DNA of 64,000 bases from Oscillibacter hominis (lineage in GTDB: Bacteria > Bacillota > Clostridia > Oscillospirales > Oscillospiraceae): the NCBI RefSeq assembly GCF_014334055.1, contig NZ_CP060490.1:1798001-1862000 (forward strand), in the 5' to 3' direction. Below the pieces are notes generated by a model, which made no database searches, had not been told where the DNA came from, and saw only the letters and a list, made by a program, of their open reading frames with translations. The translations under genes were made by a program, and so were the position numbers. The first letter of the stretch is position 1, and every line of letters starts with the position of its first letter. Shown in pieces: positions 41,665 through 50,272 of this stretch.

Positions 41665-43032
41665 TTATTTCTTTCGCCGGCAGGCCGGGGGGATTCCAAG
41701 TTCGCCCCGGTATTTGGCCACTGTGCGGCGGGACAGATGGATGTTCATGCCGGCCAGGGCAGAGCTGAGCACCTCGTCGGACAGCGGCTTCTCCGGCGGC
41801 TCGGCGGCGATCAGCTTCTTGATCTGCAGCTTGGCGCTGGCGGAGGAGACCCCCGATCCCTCCTCAGACTGGAGGGAGGTGGTGAAGAGGCTGCGGAGGC
41901 TGACGATGCGGCTGCCCACCTGGATATACTTGTCCTTCACTGCCCGGCTCACGGTGGAGGTGTTCACCCCCAACGTCTCTGCCACCTGGGCCATGGTCAT
42001 GGGCCGCAGGTCCTCATCCCGGGTAAAAAATCCCTCCTGCAGCCGGACAATCACGTCCAAAAGCCGGAACATGGTGTTCTGCCGCTCCTCCAAACTGGAG
42101 ATCAGCGTGTTGGCCTCCGCCAGCTTCTCCTTCAGGTAGAGATGGGCCTCCTTGGAGTCGGTGCTCTCCAAGAGTGCGCAGTTTTCCCGGCTGATAGAGA
42201 CCTGGGGCAGCACCGTGCTGTTCATCTCAATGACCATGCCGCCCTGGGCACCGCGGCGGACCGTGGCCTCGGGAATGGTGTAGACGGTGCGGGAACCGGT
42301 GTAAAACCCGCTGGAGGGAATGGGGTTCAGGCTGCGGATGTCGGCGGCCGCCCGCTTCACGTCCGCCTTGCTGACACCCAACAGCCTGGAGAGGCCGTCC
42401 AGGTCGTTTTTGGCCAGCAGCGGCAGCCCGTCCCGCACCAGATGGATATTCACCGCGTTGAAATGCTCCCCCTGTACCAGTTGGAGCAAAAGGCACTCCG
42501 ATAGGCTCCTGGCGCCCACGCCCGGTGGATCCAGGCTCTGCACCACATAAAGGGCCTGCTCCAGCTCAAAGTGGTCGCAGCCCAAGTCCTCCGCCAACTC
42601 GTTCAAGGGGCAGTCCAGATATCCGGCGGAGTTCAGGCAGCCCACTAAGTACTGGCACATGGCCTGCATGGCGTTGTCCAGCCCGGTCATCTGGCCCAGC
42701 TGGCTGTTGAGATAGTCGGAAAAGGATTCCGGCTGAGAGGCAAAATTGGAAAAATTCCGGTCCTCGCCGCCCCCGTTTTCCCAAATGATCTGCTCCCGGC
42801 GCTCAATGGGCAGATCCCGCAGCTCCTCCCGTGCCACGGCGGCTTTTTGCAGCTCCACCATCTCCTCCCCCAACGGCGGGTCCTCCACTTCCAAAACCGG
42901 GTTGGACATGGACGCCTCCTGGAGAAAGTCCCGCAGTGAAATGGCCGGGAGCTGGAGAATCTGGAGCGACTGGCGCATCTTCTGGGTCAGCGTGAGCCGG
43001 TAAGTCTGGCTCAGACTCTGGTCAAGAATCAC
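41665..43032 (-). CDS. rpoN: RNA polymerase sigma-54 factor
   Basis: 455 residues. Region I glutamine-rich LTQKMRQSLQILQLP, the core-binding middle domain, and the RpoN box SRRTVAKYRGELGIP near the C-terminus (consensus ARRTVAKYR) are all present. It directs RNA polymerase to -24/-12 promoters and needs an enhancer-binding ATPase, none of which is in the window. Start GTG 43032 (reads MILDQSLSQ) eight bases after AGGGGG. Confidence 0.95.
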   Translation of the reverse strand: MILDQSLSQTYRLTLTQKMRQSLQILQLPAISLRDFLQEASMSNPVLEVEDPPLGEEMVELQKAAVAREELRDLPIERREQIIWENGGGEDRNFSNFASQPESFSDYLNSQLGQMTGLDNAMQAMCQYLVGCLNSAGYLDCPLNELAEDLGCDHFELEQALYVVQSLDPPGVGARSLSECLLLQLVQGEHFNAVNIHLVRDGLPLLAKNDLDGLSRLLGVSKADVKRAAADIRSLNPIPSSGFYTGSRTVYTIPEATVRRGAQGGMVIEMNSTVLPQVSISRENCALLESTDSKEAHLYLKEKLAEANTLISSLEERQNTMFRLLDVIVRLQEGFFTRDEDLRPMTMAQVAETLGVNTSTVSRAVKDKYIQVGSRIVSLRSLFTTSLQSEEGSGVSSASAKLQIKKLIAAEPPEKPLSDEVLSSALAGMNIHLSRRTVAKYRGELGIPPACRRKK

Positions 43033-43119
43033 AATGCTTCCCCCTCTTTCGCATCTTTACGCGGCGGCTGACTGCCGCATCCATCGCGGCTGCCGCTTCA
43101 TCACAATCTATTCGTGGCT

Positions 43120-43148
43120 ATTATACCAGTTTCCCCTTTGTTTGAAAA
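43120..43148 (-). promoter_or_regulatory. promoter of rpoN
   Basis: Minus-strand TTTTCA (43148-43143), 17-base spacer, TATAAT (43125-43120). Confidence 0.55.
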
Positions 43149-43186
43149 GAACGAAGTTGGGCGTTTGGGGCTATCTAAGCAAAATC

Positions 43187-43210
43187 AGGCAGCCCCATTC
43201 AGGGCTGCCT
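43187..43210 (-). terminator. terminator-like hairpin
   Basis: Nine-pair stem AGGCAGCCC / GGGCTGCCT with a six-base loop, then ATTTTGC on the minus strand; probably ends transcripts from the 2-hydroxyacid dehydrogenase gene 220 bases upstream. Confidence 0.6.
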
Positions 43211-43427
43211 TCCTTCTTTACTCCGCCGCCTGAGGGCCGCTGCCGAAGAGCACGAACAGGTAAGGCGCCATCTGTCTGCAAACGCGCCGGCCAAAAATCC
43301 ATGCCCCTACGAAATGGCTCCATTCAGATCTCTGGGAGAGATGGCGGTCCCCAACGGCCCGGCCCCGCCACTCACATCCATTTGTTCCGCCACCTCATCC
43401 GATTCCCTTACCATCAAACGGTTCGCA
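43211..43427. other. GC-rich gene-free stretch, possible remnant
   Basis: No recognised gene. A 35-codon open frame (43307-43414, minus; reads MVRESDEVAEQ... to NGAIS) has no ribosome site. The sequence is GC-rich like coding DNA, so it may be an eroded gene tail or an interspersed repeat. Confidence 0.35.
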
Positions 43428-44396
43428 TCACACACCGTTGACCACATGGATGGGCCGGCCCGCAAGATATGCCTTCACCGTCTCCACCGCGCAGTCCATG
43501 ATCCGCTGGCGGCTCTCCTTCGGTGCCCAGGCGATGTGGGGCGTAATGATGCAGTTTTTTGCACTGAGCAAAGGGTTATCCCCACGGATCGGCTCTGTAG
43601 AGGCCACATCCAGCCCGGCAGCCGCCACCTTTCCGGAATTGAGCGCGTCTGCCAGGTCCTGCTCCACCACCAGCTGGCCGCGGCTGTTGTTCAGCAAAAT
43701 CACACCGTCCTTCATTTTCTCAATGGTCTCCCGGTTGATGAGCCCCTCAGTCTCCGCGAACAGCGGGCAGTGGAGGGAAATCACGTCGGAACGCCGGAGC
43801 AGCTCCTCTAACTCCACGTACTCCGCGATTTGCTTCCCCTCCTCCGTGGGGCGGGAGCCGGCAGCCAGTACCTCCATGCCCATAGCCTTTGCAATCCGGC
43901 CCGTGCGGCGGCCGATGCGGCCAAAGCCGATGATGCCCATGGTCTTCCCCTCCAACTCGATGAGCGGGTAGTCCCAGTAGCACCAGTCGGCGCTGCGGCT
44001 CCACCCACCGGCGTGGACGGAGTCGCTGTGGGCTCCGATGTGGTGGCAGATCTCCAACAGCAGCGCAATGGCGAACTGTCCTACGGCGGCGGTGCCGTAG
44101 GCGGGCACGTTGGAGACCGGGATGCCCTTCCGGGCCGCGTAGGCGCAGTCCACCACGTTATAGCCCGTGGCCAGCACGCCGATCATCCGGATTCCCGGAC
44201 AGCAGTCCAAAACCCGCCTGGTGATGGGGGTTTTGTTGGTCAGTACAATCTCCGCACCGCCGATGCGGCGGATGGCCTCCTCCTCATCCGTCAGGGAGGT
44301 GCGGTCATAGACCGTCAGATCGCCCAGCCGCTCCAGCTCTCCCCAGCTCAAATCGCCCGGGTTCTCCGTATAGCCGTCCAGTACCACAAGTTTCAT
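43428..44396 (-). CDS. D-isomer-specific 2-hydroxyacid dehydrogenase
   Basis: 322 residues. NAD-binding GIIGFGRIGRRTGRIAKAMG, catalytic arginine in NNSRGQLV, and the catalytic histidine in TPHIAWAP, with the expected 100-residue catalytic halves. The likely reaction is interconversion of a 2-oxoacid and D-2-hydroxyacid (hydroxypyruvate/glyoxylate class by eye). Start after AAAAAGGAGG. It lies downstream of a second family member with a terminator between them. Confidence 0.9.
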   Translation of the reverse strand: MKLVVLDGYTENPGDLSWGELERLGDLTVYDRTSLTDEEEAIRRIGGAEIVLTNKTPITRRVLDCCPGIRMIGVLATGYNVVDCAYAARKGIPVSNVPAYGTAAVGQFAIALLLEICHHIGAHSDSVHAGGWSRSADWCYWDYPLIELEGKTMGIIGFGRIGRRTGRIAKAMGMEVLAAGSRPTEEGKQIAEYVELEELLRRSDVISLHCPLFAETEGLINRETIEKMKDGVILLNNSRGQLVVEQDLADALNSGKVAAAGLDVASTEPIRGDNPLLSAKNCIITPHIAWAPKESRQRIMDCAVETVKAYLAGRPIHVVNGV

Positions 44397-44452
44397 ATGA
44401 TGCGCCTCCTTTTTCTTCTCTCACTATATCGGCCGCCTCAGGTAAAGTCAAC

Positions 44453-44482
44453 AAAAAAGGAGCCGGAGTTTCCTCCGGCTCC
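44453..44482 (-). terminator. terminator of the second 2-hydroxyacid dehydrogenase gene
   Basis: Ten-pair stem GGAGCCGGAG / CTCCGGCTCC, tetraloop, then TTTTTT on the minus strand. Confidence 0.93.
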
Positions 44483-44497
44483 CTATGTATGGGAGAA

Positions 44498-45466
44498 TCA
44501 GATCTTGTTTGCGGGGCAGGTGGGCTTTTCGCCGTTGCAGACGCGCACCAGGTCATTTGCCACGTTGGTGCAGCAGTTGATGACGGACTCCTCGGTGGTG
44601 GCTGCGGTGTGAGGAGTCAGAACCACGTTCTCCAGGGTCAGCAGCGGCATGCTGGACTCGCACAGGGGCTCGGGCTCGTAGACGTCCAGGCCGGCGGCAT
44701 ACAGCGTGCCGTCCTGAAGCGCCTTCACCAGCTCCTCTTCCTTGATCAGGCCGCCGCGGGCCACGTTGATGAAGATGGCGCGGGGCTTCATCAGCTTGAA
44801 CTGCTCCATGCCGATGGTCTTCTCGGTGGCAGGCATCAGGGGCAGGTGCACGCTGATGAAATCACCATTTTTGTAAATTTCCTCGGCGTTGTCCTTCAGC
44901 TCAATGGCCAGATCGCCCAACTGCTCCTGGGTGATGTAAGGATCGTAGCCGATGACCTTCATGCCCATGCCGATGGCCTTGGTGGCCACCAGGCGGGAGA
45001 TGCGGCCGCAGCCGATCAGGCCCAGGGTCTTGCCCTGAATCTCAAAGGTGTTCTGCAGGCCCATGCGGACCCAGAAGTTGCCCTTGTGGAACTCGCGGTC
45101 CACATAGTTGAAGCGGCGGGCGGTCATCAGCATCAGCATGATGGCGTGCTCAGCCACAGCGTTGGCGTTGCCCGCGGGGAAGAACACCACCTGGATCTTC
45201 TTCTCGGTGGCATACTCCATGTCGATGTTGTCCAGGCCGGCACCCTGCTTGCCAATGCCCTTGAGGTTGCGGCAAGTGTCCATCATCGCCTTGGTGACAG
45301 GCTCCGTGCGGCACATGATCACGTCGGGCTGGAACTCCTCCAGCTCCTTCACATAGACCTCTTCGCTGATCTCAGAGGCGGTTTTCACCTCAAAATCATT
45401 GCTCTCAAAAATATCCGTTGCCACTTGGCTCAAATGGTTGGTATAGTATACCTTAAACTTGCTCAT
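44498..45466 (-). CDS. phosphoglycerate dehydrogenase-like 2-hydroxyacid dehydrogenase
   Basis: 322 residues. Cofactor loop LIGCGRISRLV has serine in place of the third glycine of GxGxxG; catalytic arginine in NVARGGLIKEEELV and histidine in LTPHTAATTEES are intact. No ACT or regulatory domain, so it is not a classical feedback-inhibited SerA. Only distantly similar to the neighbour at 43428. Begins MSKFKVYYTN after GGGGGAAC. Own promoter with a palindrome upstream. Confidence 0.9.
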   Translation of the reverse strand: MSKFKVYYTNHLSQVATDIFESNDFEVKTASEISEEVYVKELEEFQPDVIMCRTEPVTKAMMDTCRNLKGIGKQGAGLDNIDMEYATEKKIQVVFFPAGNANAVAEHAIMLMLMTARRFNYVDREFHKGNFWVRMGLQNTFEIQGKTLGLIGCGRISRLVATKAIGMGMKVIGYDPYITQEQLGDLAIELKDNAEEIYKNGDFISVHLPLMPATEKTIGMEQFKLMKPRAIFINVARGGLIKEEELVKALQDGTLYAAGLDVYEPEPLCESSMPLLTLENVVLTPHTAATTEESVINCCTNVANDLVRVCNGEKPTCPANKI

Positions 45467-45581
45467 AAATCGTTCCCCCTACAATTTGAAATTGTAATAA
45501 AAATTTTTCTGTTGGCCGCATTCCGCTTGAAAATCATCTTGCAAAATCCGCTGTTTTTTTCTATTTTGCAGGAACAAATTC

Positions 45582-45610
45582 ATTATAGCAATGTATTTAC
45601 AGATTAGCAA
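45582..45610 (-). promoter_or_regulatory. sigma-A promoter of the 44498 gene
   Basis: Minus-strand TTGCTA (45610-45605), 17-base spacer, TATAAT (45587-45582). A GTATGAT heptamer (45621-45615, minus) sits just upstream. Confidence 0.78.
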
Positions 45611-45620
45611 GCAAATCATA

Positions 45621-45634
45621 CTCACTTTTGTGAG
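45621..45634. promoter_or_regulatory. CTCAC-N4-GTGAG palindrome upstream of the -35 box
   Basis: Perfect five-base inverted repeat CTCAC TTTT GTGAG, ten bases upstream of the -35 box; candidate activator site. Confidence 0.4.
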
Positions 45635-45674
45635 AAAATTTAGGGGGATTTTCGTGCAGATTGCTGCTTTTCAG

Positions 45675-45720
45675 AAAGAATGACAGAAAAATTACAAATG
45701 CAATATCTCTGTCATTCTTT
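45675..45720 (-). terminator. terminator-like hairpin after the amidohydrolase gene
   Basis: Twelve-pair stem AAAGAATGACAG / CTGTCATTCTTT with a 22-base loop, beginning nine bases past the stop. Confidence 0.55.
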
Positions 45721-45728
45721 TCACGATT

Positions 45729-47126
45729 TCATCCGTTCAAATGGTGGAAGGCCGGACAGGGCTCCCGGAGCACCCGGGTACAGACCGCCTCCCCCTCCCG
45801 TGCCAGCGCCCGCTCGTCCACGCCGGTGAGCGCTCCGTCTTTCCAAACCACCCTGCCGTTGACCATGGTCAGCTTGGTATATCCGGTGACGCCCGCGCGG
45901 GGCAGCAGATTCCTGGGGTCGTGAAGAGTGCCGGCCAGATCCAGCGTGCCCGCGTCGATCAGGAACAAGTCCGCCGCCTTTCCCGCCTCCAAAGAGCCCA
46001 GGTCGCTGCGGCCCAGTGTCCTGGCGCCGTTGACCGTGGCGATCTTCAGCATTTCATAAGGGGTGATGCAGCCGTGGCGCTCCTTGCTGTGGAAGGCCTG
46101 CATCATCCAGGCCAAGCGCATGGCGTCCAGGAGGCTGGAGCCGTCGTTGGTGGCGCTGCCGTCGCAGCCCAGGCTGACACAGACATTCAGCTCCTGCAGC
46201 TTTTGCAGGGGCAGGATGGGGAAGCCGCCCAGGACGGCGGGCGTGGGGCAGTGGGAGATGGCCATTCCGGCCCTGCCCAGATAGGCGTACTCCTCCTCCG
46301 TCAATTCCCAGGCGTGGGCCAGCCACACGTCCTCGCCCACGAACCCGATGTCCCGGCACCAGTCCAGCGTGCGCTTTCCATAGCGCTCCACCATGATCTC
46401 GTTTTCCCCCTCGCCCAGGTGGGTGTGCATCCGGAGCCCCCGTTTGCGGGCAAAGTCCACAGTCTCGGAAAAAGTCTCCTGATAGCAGTTGATGGGCTGG
46501 CAGGGGGCCATGACAATCTGGGACATGGAGAAGGGGCGGGGGTCGTGGTAGAACTTGGCCAGGCGGTCGCAGTCCTCCAGGAACTCGTCCGTGGTCTCCA
46601 GCATACGTTCGGGGATGGAGCCGCCCTTGTCCCGGGGCAGCGTATCAGTGCCCCGGCCCGCATGATAGCGGATGCCAAGGAGCTTCGCCGCCTCCATCTG
46701 GCGGTCCACAGGCCGTTTCCCAGTGGCCTTTGTGTAGCAATACTGATGGTCAAAGGCGCAGGTGCAGCCGTGCTTCACCAAGTCCGCCATGGCGGTCAGG
46801 GAGGAGTAATAGATCACCTCATCGTCGATGACCTGGAAAATGCGGTAGATTTGGTCGATCCAGTCGGGCACCGTCATATTGGGATAGTCGATGGTCCTCA
46901 GGTTCCGGACAAAGGTTTGGAAAAAATGGTGGTGGGTGTTGATGAGTCCCGGGTAGACAAAGCAGTCCGTGGCGTCAATGACCTCGTCAGAGGGCTCCTC
47001 GATGTTCTGGCCGATCTTCACAATCTGCGGCCCCCGCACCAGCAGGTCCCCATGGCCATATACATGGTCCTCCGCATCGCATGTCACAATTGCCAAGGCA
47101 TTGCGGATGAGAATGGTCTTGTCCAT
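45729..47126 (-). CDS. amidohydrolase, 8-oxoguanine deaminase/AtzB-TrzN-like
   Basis: 465 residues. Metal-dependent amidohydrolase fold: NTHHHFFQTF (first metal-ligand histidines), HTHLGEGENE, AHAWELT and GCDGSATND, the ordered motifs of cytosine/guanine/8-oxoguanine deaminases and triazine hydrolases. Removes an amino group from a ring or a similar leaving group; substrate not determinable. Lies between the 2-hydroxyacid dehydrogenases and the aldolase pair, downstream of an aldolase terminator, with start after AGAGGAG. Confidence 0.88.
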   Translation of the reverse strand: MDKTILIRNALAIVTCDAEDHVYGHGDLLVRGPQIVKIGQNIEEPSDEVIDATDCFVYPGLINTHHHFFQTFVRNLRTIDYPNMTVPDWIDQIYRIFQVIDDEVIYYSSLTAMADLVKHGCTCAFDHQYCYTKATGKRPVDRQMEAAKLLGIRYHAGRGTDTLPRDKGGSIPERMLETTDEFLEDCDRLAKFYHDPRPFSMSQIVMAPCQPINCYQETFSETVDFARKRGLRMHTHLGEGENEIMVERYGKRTLDWCRDIGFVGEDVWLAHAWELTEEEYAYLGRAGMAISHCPTPAVLGGFPILPLQKLQELNVCVSLGCDGSATNDGSSLLDAMRLAWMMQAFHSKERHGCITPYEMLKIATVNGARTLGRSDLGSLEAGKAADLFLIDAGTLDLAGTLHDPRNLLPRAGVTGYTKLTMVNGRVVWKDGALTGVDERALAREGEAVCTRVLREPCPAFHHLNG

Positions 47127-47201
47127 CTTTGCTGCACTCCTCTCTTTTTCCTTAAGTATACTACAGGCCGCCAGCGCTGTAAAATGCTTTTTGAAGACTG
47201 C

Positions 47202-47242
47202 AAAAACCTTACGGCCGGCGGTATCAACCGCCGGCCGTAAGG
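47202..47242 (-). terminator. terminator of the aldolase operon
   Basis: Sixteen-pair stem (47207-47222 with 47227-47242), tetraloop, then TTTTT on the minus strand. Confidence 0.96.
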
Positions 47243-47260
47243 AGGAAACTTTGATTGAAT

Positions 47261-48184
47261 TTAGTTGAGCTTGCCGATCTCCTTGAGGATGCCGAGGGTG
47301 ACCTTCATCTCCTCCTCGGTGGCGGGAGCCAGGGGGCTGCGTGCCGGCCCAAGCTTGATGCCGGTCACGGCCTCAATGGCCGGGCGCAGGATGGAGTTGG
47401 GCAGGATGCGGCCGTTCTGGCCAGTGGACTTGCAGAAGCGGTAGATGGGCACGAACAGCTCCTTGGCCTTCTCGTTGTCCCCCTCCGCAAAGGCCTTGAA
47501 GATCGCGCGGATCTCATGGCCGAAGATGTGGGCTCCGCCGGACACCAGGCCCATGGCGCCCTGCACGATGGTGGGCAGCAGCATCACGTCGTCGCCGTTG
47601 TAGATGGCAAAGTCGGGATCCACGTCCGCCGTGGCCAGGAAGAAATCCGTCACCTGGGTGGGGTTGATCCCCGCCTCGTCCTTGATGCCGATGATGTTGG
47701 GGATGGACGCCAGGCGCCGCACCGTCTCCGCCTCCAGGTTCACGCCCACAAAGATGGGGATGTTGTAGAGCATGATGTTGGCCTTGGTGCTCTCGGCCAG
47801 GGTCTTGAAGTGGTTATAGAGCCCCTCCTGGGTGGGCTTGTTGTAGAACGGGCACACCACCAGGCAGGTCTCAATGCCAAGCTCCACCGCCTTGTTGGTC
47901 AGCGCTACCGTCTCCTTGGTGGAGGCGCAGCCCGTGCCGGCGATGACCGGCTTGCGGCCGGCGGCGGCCTTCACCGCTGTTTCCATCAGCTTCACGCGCT
48001 CATCAAAGGTCAGGAGGCTGGCCTCACCCGTGGTGCCCGTCACGATCAGCGAATCGCACAGGTCCTTCTCGATCAGGTACTCGATCAGCTCAGCGTACTT
48101 GCCGTAATCCACGTCCTCGTTGGCGTCATACGGCGTGATCAGCGGCAGCAGTATCTGCCCGTACTTTGCTACAAACTTGTTCAT
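47261..48184 (-). CDS. DapA-superfamily class I aldolase, first copy
   Basis: 307 residues of the dihydrodipicolinate synthase/N-acetylneuraminate lyase TIM-barrel family. GTTGEAS, YNIP (catalytic tyrosine) and IGIKDEAG (Schiff-base lysine) are present. The position of the DHDPS substrate arginine, normally NVPSRTG, reads NIPIFVG here, so it should not be a true lysine-pathway DHDPS. It probably cleaves or forms a 2-oxoacid bond in the catabolic island. Follows the second copy after 30 bases. Start after GGAGGATAG. Confidence 0.88.
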   Translation of the reverse strand: MNKFVAKYGQILLPLITPYDANEDVDYGKYAELIEYLIEKDLCDSLIVTGTTGEASLLTFDERVKLMETAVKAAAGRKPVIAGTGCASTKETVALTNKAVELGIETCLVVCPFYNKPTQEGLYNHFKTLAESTKANIMLYNIPIFVGVNLEAETVRRLASIPNIIGIKDEAGINPTQVTDFFLATADVDPDFAIYNGDDVMLLPTIVQGAMGLVSGGAHIFGHEIRAIFKAFAEGDNEKAKELFVPIYRFCKSTGQNGRILPNSILRPAIEAVTGIKLGPARSPLAPATEEEMKVTLGILKEIGKLN

Positions 48185-48214
48185 GTAATCTATCCTCCAA
48201 ATTTAATATTGACC

Positions 48215-49090
48215 TTAGTTTTCAAATGCCTCGCGGATGGCCTTCTTCTCTTCCTCAGGCAGGTATGTAATGGGGCTTCTGCAGTATCCGCAGTCGCGGC
48301 CCAGCACCTTCAGGGCATACTTCAGGCGGATGGGGAACTGATTTCCGCCCAGTACCTGCCACTTCTTATAGAGGGACGCCTGAATGGCCAGGCCCTTGGC
48401 GTGGTCGCCGTTCTGCGCGCATTCCCACATCTCCACGCACTCCTTGGGGAATACGGCCAGGATGGCGCTGATGGCGCCGGCGGCGCCGAAGTTGAAGCAG
48501 GAGTAGATCATATCGTCCGTGGCGGCGTACACCCGGCCCTGGGTGCCGACTTCCATCAGATCGGCATACAGCGCGGCGATGCCGCCCACGCTCTGCTTGA
48601 TGCCCATGACATGATCCGTCTCATTGAGCAGGCGGTGGAACAGGTCCGGATAAATGGTGTTCTGAGGGATGACGTTGTAGATGATGATGGGCAGCTGCAC
48701 CTCTTTGGAAATGGTGCTGTAGAAGTCAAACATGCCCTCCGCATTGGGGACCAGGACATTGTAGGCGGTGGGGGTCACCATGATGGCGTCGGCTCCGGCG
48801 GCTTTTGCAACCAGTCCCGTGCGCACGGCGTCCCTTGTGCACATCCGCATGACGCCGCAGACCAGCGTCTGATCCGGACCGACATACTCCCGGCCGATCT
48901 TCAGCATCCGTTCCAGCTCCTCGTCCCGCAGCGTGGGGCCCTCGCCGGTGCTGCCGCCCACGCTCAGGCCATGGGACCCAGCCTTCATGCAGTACTCCAT
49001 CTCGCGGCGCAGAATGCTCTCGTTGATCTCTCCGTTCTCGTCAAAGGGAGTAACAATCGGAGGGATGCATCCCTCAAATTTTTTAACCAC
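48215..49090 (-). CDS. DapA-superfamily class I aldolase, second copy
   Basis: 291 residues, same superfamily as the downstream gene but distinct: GGSTGEGPT for GTTGE, YNVIPQNT where DHDPS has NVPSRTG, and MGIKQSVGG with the Schiff-base lysine. Again the substrate arginine is missing, arguing against lysine synthesis. Start is GTG 49090 (reads VVKKFEGC), eight bases after AAGGAGG; an in-frame TTG eight codons upstream overlaps that site. First gene of a two-gene operon with a consensus promoter and putative operators. Confidence 0.87.
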   Translation of the reverse strand: MVKKFEGCIPPIVTPFDENGEINESILRREMEYCMKAGSHGLSVGGSTGEGPTLRDEELERMLKIGREYVGPDQTLVCGVMRMCTRDAVRTGLVAKAAGADAIMVTPTAYNVLVPNAEGMFDFYSTISKEVQLPIIIYNVIPQNTIYPDLFHRLLNETDHVMGIKQSVGGIAALYADLMEVGTQGRVYAATDDMIYSCFNFGAAGAISAILAVFPKECVEMWECAQNGDHAKGLAIQASLYKKWQVLGGNQFPIRLKYALKVLGRDCGYCRSPITYLPEEEKKAIREAFEN

Positions 49091-49116
49091 GTTTTTTTCC
49101 TCCTTCAAGTCCAACC

Positions 49117-49166
49117 GTCATCAGACAATTCCAGTCAGATTGTATGATGTGTGACTGTCTGATTCG
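49117..49166. promoter_or_regulatory. operator-like cluster before the aldolase operon
   Basis: GTCATCAGACAATT (49117-49130; reverse AATTGTCTGATGAC), CAGTCA and TGACTG as inverted repeat (49132-49137, 49152-49157), GTATGAT (49142-49148) and CTGTCTGATTCG (49155-49166). It lies from the start site to the ribosome site. Confidence 0.55.
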
Positions 49167-49195
49167 TTTATACACCCAATCCCGGCCGCCGTCAA
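49167..49195 (-). promoter_or_regulatory. sigma-A promoter of the aldolase operon
   Basis: Minus-strand TTGACG (49195-49190), 17-base spacer, TATAAA (49172-49167). Confidence 0.82.
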
Positions 49196-49283
49196 TACCT
49201 TTCTGCCAAAAAACGGCTGTATCCGGAGCCTTTTCGATAAATCCGTTCGATCCTCCAAAAACGCAAAAAATTTTTGGACAAAA

Positions 49284-50000
49284 TTACAGATTGACCGCTG
49301 GTTTCTGCCCCTTCTCATGGATGAGCTCCATATCCTTGGAGGTGATCTCCAAGTGCTTCTGCATCTCCTCTACCGCCTGAACGGCATTCTTGGTCTGGAA
49401 GCAGAAGAGAATCCGCTCATGAGGCTCCACCGCGTTGACGTAGACATCCTTGTTGGTGAAGGAGTCGCCCCGGTAAATCCGGAAGGACTCCAGAAGCTGC
49501 TTGTTGATGTTGATGAGCAGTTGGTTGCGGGTAAAGCCGATGATCTTGGTGTGGAACAGTTCATCCAGCATAATCATACGCACCAAGTCCTGGCTTCTCA
49601 CAGCCTCGTCAAAGGACTCCTGCACCTGGGCCAGCTCCCGGACCTGCTTGGAGGAGGCCCGCTCCACGCTCAGCCGCACCGCCAGGGTCTCAATGGCCAT
49701 GCGCACTTCCATAAAATCGTAAAACTTGGCGTCCTCCACATCGTACCAGGATTTGACGTCCGGGGGCCGCTCCTCGCTGCGGGCCACAAAGGCGCCCTTG
49801 CCCGGCCTTAAATCCACATAGCCCAGGGCCTGCAGCACCCGGATGGCCTCCCGTACGCTGGTGCGGCTGACCTGGAACATCTCGCACAGCCTGGCCTCGG
49901 TAGGCAGCTTCTCCCCTGTCTGGCACTGGCCGGAGGTAATCATCTCTTTCATGTGTCCAACCACCTCGTCGGTGATCGATATTCTGCGAATCTCCTTCAT
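49284..50000 (-). CDS. GntR/FCD regulator, copy A
   Basis: 238 residues. Winged helix-turn-helix at about 5-75 with VSRTSVREAIRVLQALGYVDL, then an FCD domain whose helices carry MIMLDELFHTKII and EPHERIL. About 70% identical by eye to the divergent neighbour at 50355, including the recognition helix and much of the ligand domain. Start ATG 50000 (MKEIRRISITD) behind TGGAGG; a longer frame has no ribosome site. It directly precedes the aldolase operon and likely controls it. Confidence 0.93.
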   Translation of the reverse strand: MKEIRRISITDEVVGHMKEMITSGQCQTGEKLPTEARLCEMFQVSRTSVREAIRVLQALGYVDLRPGKGAFVARSEERPPDVKSWYDVEDAKFYDFMEVRMAIETLAVRLSVERASSKQVRELAQVQESFDEAVRSQDLVRMIMLDELFHTKIIGFTRNQLLININKQLLESFRIYRGDSFTNKDVYVNAVEPHERILFCFQTKNAVQAVEEMQKHLEITSKDMELIHEKGQKPAVNL

Positions 50001-50075
50001 AGGACGCCTCCACAACTTTGCTTTCCGCCTCTGGTTCCGCTCGGCAGGCCGCGTTTTTTCATCCGCCCTTAAATC

Positions 50076-50089
50076 GTATGATATCATAC
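50076..50089. promoter_or_regulatory. perfect palindrome GTATGATATCATAC
   Basis: Fourteen-base perfect inverted repeat in the 354-base divergent gap between the two GntR genes, 76 bases before copy A. Half-site GTATGAT recurs at 49142 and 45615. The rest of the gap is AT-rich. Confidence 0.6.
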
Positions 50090-50272
50090 ACTATAACAGA
50101 TGTTTGCCGGCCCGTAAATACCATTTGAAAATTTTCTCCAATTTTGAGGAGCTTTCCGCCGGTTTTCGGCCCCTTTTCCCGAGTCAGACTCGACGGTGCC
50201 GCCGTTTTATTGACAAAACCCACTATTTTTTACCTTCTGATTTTGTTGGTTTGCTGAACATTCTAAAAATCA

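Noticed and set aside
43307..43414. 35-codon small open frame
   Set aside because: No ribosome site or promoter and no conserved motif; kept only as a note.
45741..47240. 499-codon plus-strand frame opposite the amidohydrolase
   Set aside because: No homology signal; the minus-strand gene has the ordered metal-ligand motifs.
47255..49147. 630-codon plus-strand frame across both aldolase genes
   Set aside because: Spans two real genes and their terminator on the opposite strand; no recognisable domain.
49238..49252. CCGTTCGATCCTCC resembling a tRNA T-loop
   Set aside because: No acceptor, D or anticodon stem in the surrounding 80 bases.
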